DNA of 64,000 bases, taken from NCBI RefSeq assembly GCF_029265695.1, contig NZ_JAJUHW010000006.1:33728-97727 (forward strand). Direction: 5' to 3'. The notes below the pieces were generated by a model. That model saw nothing but the letters and a program-made list of their open reading frames with translations, was not told the DNA's origin and searched no databases. Of this stretch, positions 61,089 to 64,000 are shown in pieces. Position numbers and translations under genes: made by a program. The stretch is from Gracilinema caldarium. GTDB taxonomy: Bacteria; Spirochaetota; Spirochaetia; Treponematales; Breznakiellaceae. Numbering within the stretch: position 1 is the first letter of the stretch; each line of letters begins with the position of its first letter.

Positions 61089-62870
61089 GTGCGTATATTT
61101 AAGCTCCTATCCATCTATACCCTGCTTAATTGCGTGTTGATCGTTTTTACGGTCTACGACTTTTTTGCCCATGGAATTGCTTACCAGTTTCTTGGTATTA
61201 CGGGGGTCTTTCTTGCGCTGCTGGGGATTGCGGCGAGTGTATTATTTTATTTCAAACACGAAATCGGCAGGGTGCTGCTTAAGAATTTTGCCTTCGTGTA
61301 TGTGGTGTATTATCTTATTCTCTTTATTATCGAAAGCGATGCGTTTAACCCAGTTGTTCTTGTGATACTCCTTTCGGATGTGTTTCTTTTTTTCAAACTG
61401 TCGGATAAAAAAATTGTGACGGTCACCATTTCAGGCTGGAAAAACAGCACACTGTCCAGCATGGCCGATAAAAAAAGACCGCTCTACCTCAGAATTGGCT
61501 TTTCTTCAATATTTCCGGCACTGCTGCTGCTTCTTTTGCTGGGAGGAATATGGTTGATCGACTGGGAAGACAAACTGGGGATACTGCTGCTGCCAAACGG
61601 AAGCGGTATTGATTTTTATCGGGGATCCGATCGTCACCCTGTCGATTTGAGTGTAGCAGGAGGGTTCGTTTATGATGATCGGGATGTGATCACCATCAAA
61701 CTGACCGCACCCGTTGCGGTCATTACCGCACAAGCCCGGGAAGACATGAAGATAGCTCTGCGTGTGCTGAATGTTGATTCAAGTGCTGTGGAAGCCTTCC
61801 TGGATGACAGCCCGGTTGAAATTGACAAAGGGGATGCAAACAGGCATTTTGCGATTAACAATCTTGAAATAGCATCTGACGTTTATTCAGGCAATTTTCT
61901 TGCTCAGGAAAAGGGGGTGCTGATTAAGATAAAATTGACTGGAAACACCGCCCATACACTGCGCATAACGAATCGGAAGGAGGAACAGGCAGGGAAAATG
62001 GTCTTTTATGCCATTTCAGACACCCATTCGGTTTACACTCAGTTACTGCCGGAAATTAAAAAAATAATGCGGGATGACTCCCGATTTATCGTTTTTAACG
62101 GAGACATGGTGAACAACGGCTACGATTCGGAATATGTTATTTGTTCCAATTTTTATGAAAACATGCCAAAGCAGGTTTTTACCACCATAGGCAACCATGA
62201 TGTATGGAACGGCGGCGGAGTCTATTACACACGATATTTCGGGCCTAACTATTATAGTTTTGTCTATGAAAACACCCTGTTCATTTTTCTTGATACCTCA
62301 GCAGGATACATTGGCAATGGCCAGTTCACCTGGCTGAAAAACTTGCTTGCGGAAAACAAATCGGAGCATATTCTGATTTTTTCCCATATGAGTCCCATAA
62401 ACACATACATAGGTAAGTTTGATGAAAGTCAGAAGATTCATCCTGAACTGCTGCATAATATTCACCGCAAGTCCGAAAGTGATTACCTTTTGGAATTGGC
62501 CCAACGGTATGGCGTCGATTATGTTATTGCGGGCCATTCTCACATCCATGCGGTTGCAAAAATAGGAACGACTACCTATGTGACAAGCGGCGTTATGGGA
62601 GGCTCGGTTACCGACGACCGAAGCACCTATAGCTTTTTGCGCTTTGAAATAGATGGACCAAAGATCTCTTTTAAGCCCATTATTGTTAAGAGCGCCAGCC
62701 TGGTTAAAAAGGAGGCGCTTGCCGAGCGCATTGCCATTGCCCGCATCTTTTTAACGCCCCTTATCATCAGCCGGTCGGTGCGCCTTGCCCTTTCTATGAT
62801 GCTTGTGGTTTTGATATCGATTTATATCTTCTTCTTAAGAAAGTATTCGCTTATAAGGCTGGCTTTATAA
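61089..62870 (+). CDS. Membrane-anchored calcineurin-like metallophosphoesterase
   Basis: A 593-residue protein. About four to five N-terminal helices (residues 6-25, 30-50, 60-80, 85-100, 138-160) precede a large probably extracytoplasmic region. The phosphoesterase domain at about 305-530 has all motifs: SDTHS (Asp311, His313), FNGDMV, IGNHDVW, FSHMSP and GHSHIHA. A final helix at about 565-585 returns to the membrane. GTG start at 61089, with GGAGGG five bases upstream. The substrate is unknown. The PfkB gene follows after a 68-base gap. Confidence 0.88.
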   Translation: MRIFKLLSIYTLLNCVLIVFTVYDFFAHGIAYQFLGITGVFLALLGIAASVLFYFKHEIGRVLLKNFAFVYVVYYLILFIIESDAFNPVVLVILLSDVFLFFKLSDKKIVTVTISGWKNSTLSSMADKKRPLYLRIGFSSIFPALLLLLLLGGIWLIDWEDKLGILLLPNGSGIDFYRGSDRHPVDLSVAGGFVYDDRDVITIKLTAPVAVITAQAREDMKIALRVLNVDSSAVEAFLDDSPVEIDKGDANRHFAINNLEIASDVYSGNFLAQEKGVLIKIKLTGNTAHTLRITNRKEEQAGKMVFYAISDTHSVYTQLLPEIKKIMRDDSRFIVFNGDMVNNGYDSEYVICSNFYENMPKQVFTTIGNHDVWNGGGVYYTRYFGPNYYSFVYENTLFIFLDTSAGYIGNGQFTWLKNLLAENKSEHILIFSHMSPINTYIGKFDESQKIHPELLHNIHRKSESDYLLELAQRYGVDYVIAGHSHIHAVAKIGTTTYVTSGVMGGSVTDDRSTYSFLRFEIDGPKISFKPIIVKSASLVKKEALAERIAIARIFLTPLIISRSVRLALSMMLVVLISIYIFFLRKYSLIRLAL

Positions 62871-62899
62871 ATCAAGGTCTTATTCTCGACATTTTTTTG

Positions 62900-62929
62900 T
62901 TTACAACTGAAACTAAACCGGTTTATAAT
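62900..62929 (+). promoter_or_regulatory. Promoter and palindromic operator of the sugar-kinase gene
   Basis: TTTACA (62900-62905), 18-base spacer, TATAAT (62924-62929), nine bases before the ATG at 62939 with no Shine-Dalgarno. Between the boxes lies the perfect palindrome TAAACCGGTTTA (62914-62925), a shape typical of LacI-family operators with a central CG; it would block RNA polymerase when bound. Confidence 0.6.
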
Positions 62930-62938
62930 ACCAAAATA

Positions 62939-63850
62939 ATGAGGATACTTGTTTCGGGCTTGGTAAACATAGAGACAACCCTGCAGATAGACTCCTTTCC
63001 TCTTGAATACGACCCTGTTCGTTACCCCTTTTGGGGGGTGAATTCGGCTGTGTCGGGTGTTGGGGTAAATGTAAGCCTTGCGCTTCACAGCCTGGGGAAC
63101 GAAGCCCATTTTTGCACCCTCCTTGGAACTGATTTTTATGGCGAAATGGCCCATGACTGGATACAGCGCCAAGGGATATCGACTGAGTTTTTTATTCGGC
63201 GGCTTCCCCAGACGGCTCAGTCGGTCATTATTTATGACAAAACAGGAAAGCGGCAAATCCATGTGGACCTGAAAAATATACAGGAGCAGCGGTTCCCTGC
63301 CGAGCTTTTTGAGGTTGCCCTGGAGCGGTCCGATGCAGCGGTACTCTGCAACATCAATTTTAACCGCCACCTGCTCCCCCTGGCACGCCAAAAGGGAATA
63401 CCGGTTTGCACCGACGTGCATACCCTTTCGGATCCGGAGGATGAGTATAACAGGGATTTTATGGCCGCTGCGGATGTGCTGTTTTTATCCGATGAAAAAC
63501 TCTGGACGAGCCCCGAAGCGGCGGCTCGGGAATTGATGGACCGCTACGGTAACCGACTCATTGTCATTGGACAAGGTGAACGGGGAGCCTTCTTGCTTGA
63601 ACAGAAGAGAAAACCAATACAGCTCCCGGCAATAAAAACACGGCCTGTTGTCTCAACCATCGGGGCAGGGGATGCGCTGTTCTCGGCCTTCATCAATTTT
63701 TATCTGGATGGATTTCCCGCCATCGAAGCTCTGCGGCGGGCAATGGTCTTTGCGAGCTGGAAAATTGGTACAGCCGGAGCTGCTCAGGGCTTTTTGAATG
63801 CCTATGAACTCGAAAAATTATATTCACAGATGGAACCATCTGTGACATAG
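62939..63850 (+). CDS. PfkB-family carbohydrate kinase
   Basis: A 303-residue ribokinase-fold kinase. The N-terminal GLVNIETTLQIDSFP and VSGVGVNVSLALHSLGNEAHFCTLLG are the substrate-binding PfkB blocks; TIGAGDALFSAF supplies the anion hole and catalytic base Asp245. The substrate could be ribose, fructose, 2-keto-3-deoxygluconate or a nucleoside and cannot be decided by eye. ATG 62939 is used; a TTG 14 codons upstream falls inside the promoter. A GGAGGAG site after the stop starts the next gene, a lipoprotein. Confidence 0.9.
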   Translation: MRILVSGLVNIETTLQIDSFPLEYDPVRYPFWGVNSAVSGVGVNVSLALHSLGNEAHFCTLLGTDFYGEMAHDWIQRQGISTEFFIRRLPQTAQSVIIYDKTGKRQIHVDLKNIQEQRFPAELFEVALERSDAAVLCNINFNRHLLPLARQKGIPVCTDVHTLSDPEDEYNRDFMAAADVLFLSDEKLWTSPEAAARELMDRYGNRLIVIGQGERGAFLLEQKRKPIQLPAIKTRPVVSTIGAGDALFSAFINFYLDGFPAIEALRRAMVFASWKIGTAGAAQGFLNAYELEKLYSQMEPSVT

Positions 63851-63862
63851 GAGGAGTATAAC

Positions 63863-64000
63863 ATGATACGAAAACGGATAGCTTTCTTCTTTGCAGGAAG
63901 CTTGTTGCTGGCCTTTCTTGCTGGCTGCGCCAGTACCAGTGATTCCGGTGCAGAATCTGCCCAGGCAGCCGGCCCTGCCTACCAGACCGTGGAAGCGGGA
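63863..64000 (+). CDS. Lipoprotein, N-terminal fragment (3' end beyond window)
   Basis: Only the first 46 codons are visible. MIRKRIAFFFAGSLLLAFLA is a lipoprotein signal peptide, and the following G-C (Cys22) completes an LAGC lipobox, cleaved by LspA. The next residues, ASTSDSGAESAQAAGPAYQT, form a low-complexity linker common to secreted Treponema lipoproteins. GGAGGAG lies about six bases before the ATG at 63863. Position after a sugar kinase would fit a sugar-binding protein, but no domain is visible. Confidence 0.8.
   Translation, partial: MIRKRIAFFFAGSLLLAFLAGCASTSDSGAESAQAAGPAYQTVEAG

Noticed and set aside
1..64000. CRISPR arrays, rRNA operons, insertion sequences, prophage genes
   Set aside because: No regularly spaced direct repeats, rRNA-like sequence, transposase, integrase or phage structural genes were found.

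Overview
The window looks like a spirochete chromosome of the Treponema type. The evidence is a FlaB-type flagellin beside an FlgM-like anti-sigma factor, a diiron oxygen-sensor protein paired with a soluble chemoreceptor, many periplasmic sugar-binding proteins with Treponema-style signal peptides, several HD-GYP/HDOD signalling proteins, and bactofilin with an M23 peptidase. The species cannot be fixed from the sequence alone. No insertion sequence, prophage, CRISPR array or rRNA was seen. There is one tRNA, Ala with anticodon GGC.

Layout. 1-5.5 kb: partial flagellin with a sigma-28-like promoter, a zinc-ribbon membrane protein, rsmI, flgM, a degenerate iron-alcohol-dehydrogenase-like protein, a TrmH/SpoU methyltransferase and a HATPase-HDOD fusion. 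5.6-14.5 kb: Lon-like protease; the ODP/chemoreceptor pair followed by a membrane-anchored degenerate hydrolase, Nif3-like protein, lspA and a small membrane protein; a large unknown protein; tRNA-Ala. 14.6-22.1 kb: DUF1848 protein, hydrolase, large glutamate dehydrogenase, hybrid cluster protein behind a perfect palindrome, thioesterase and Nudix hydrolase. 22.1-31.3 kb: a sugar-perception and import locus with an anchored binding protein, YesM/LytS-type kinase, YesN-type regulator, two more binding proteins, a double ATPase and a permease. 31.3-36.8 kb: MATE transporter, small membrane protein, a cell-shape operon (M23 peptidase, bactofilin, YaaR, YaaT/RicT) and a methyltransferase. 36.8-49 kb: GH42 beta-galactosidase, thyX, HD-GYP, Cache chemoreceptor, sodium symporter, and a MalE/UgpB-type sugar importer without its ATPase. 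49-60.1 kb (visibly more GC-rich): HD-GYP with an inserted coiled coil, addA, addB, esterase, tagaturonate epimerase, SDR and DeoR regulator. 61-64 kb: membrane metallophosphoesterase, PfkB sugar kinase and the start of a lipoprotein.

How the genes work together. Most of the window serves plant-polysaccharide sugar uptake (xylose-type and oligosaccharide importers, GH42, hexuronate enzymes, sugar kinase), motility and oxygen taxis, and c-di-GMP-type output (HD-GYP) without any GGDEF synthase here. Hcp, the Nif3-like protein and the ODP fit an anaerobe that must cope with oxygen and nitrogen oxides.

The main points for follow-up are: (1) at least six genes whose -10 box lies only 6-9 bases before the start codon with no Shine-Dalgarno, suggesting leaderless mRNAs; (2) three TAAAA-NN-ATTAC repeats, two of them exactly 21 bp apart, in front of the sugar importer beside a YesN-type regulator; (3) the ODP/chemoreceptor pair; (4) proteins that keep a fold but appear to have lost catalytic or metal residues; (5) a family of related long palindromes after genes.
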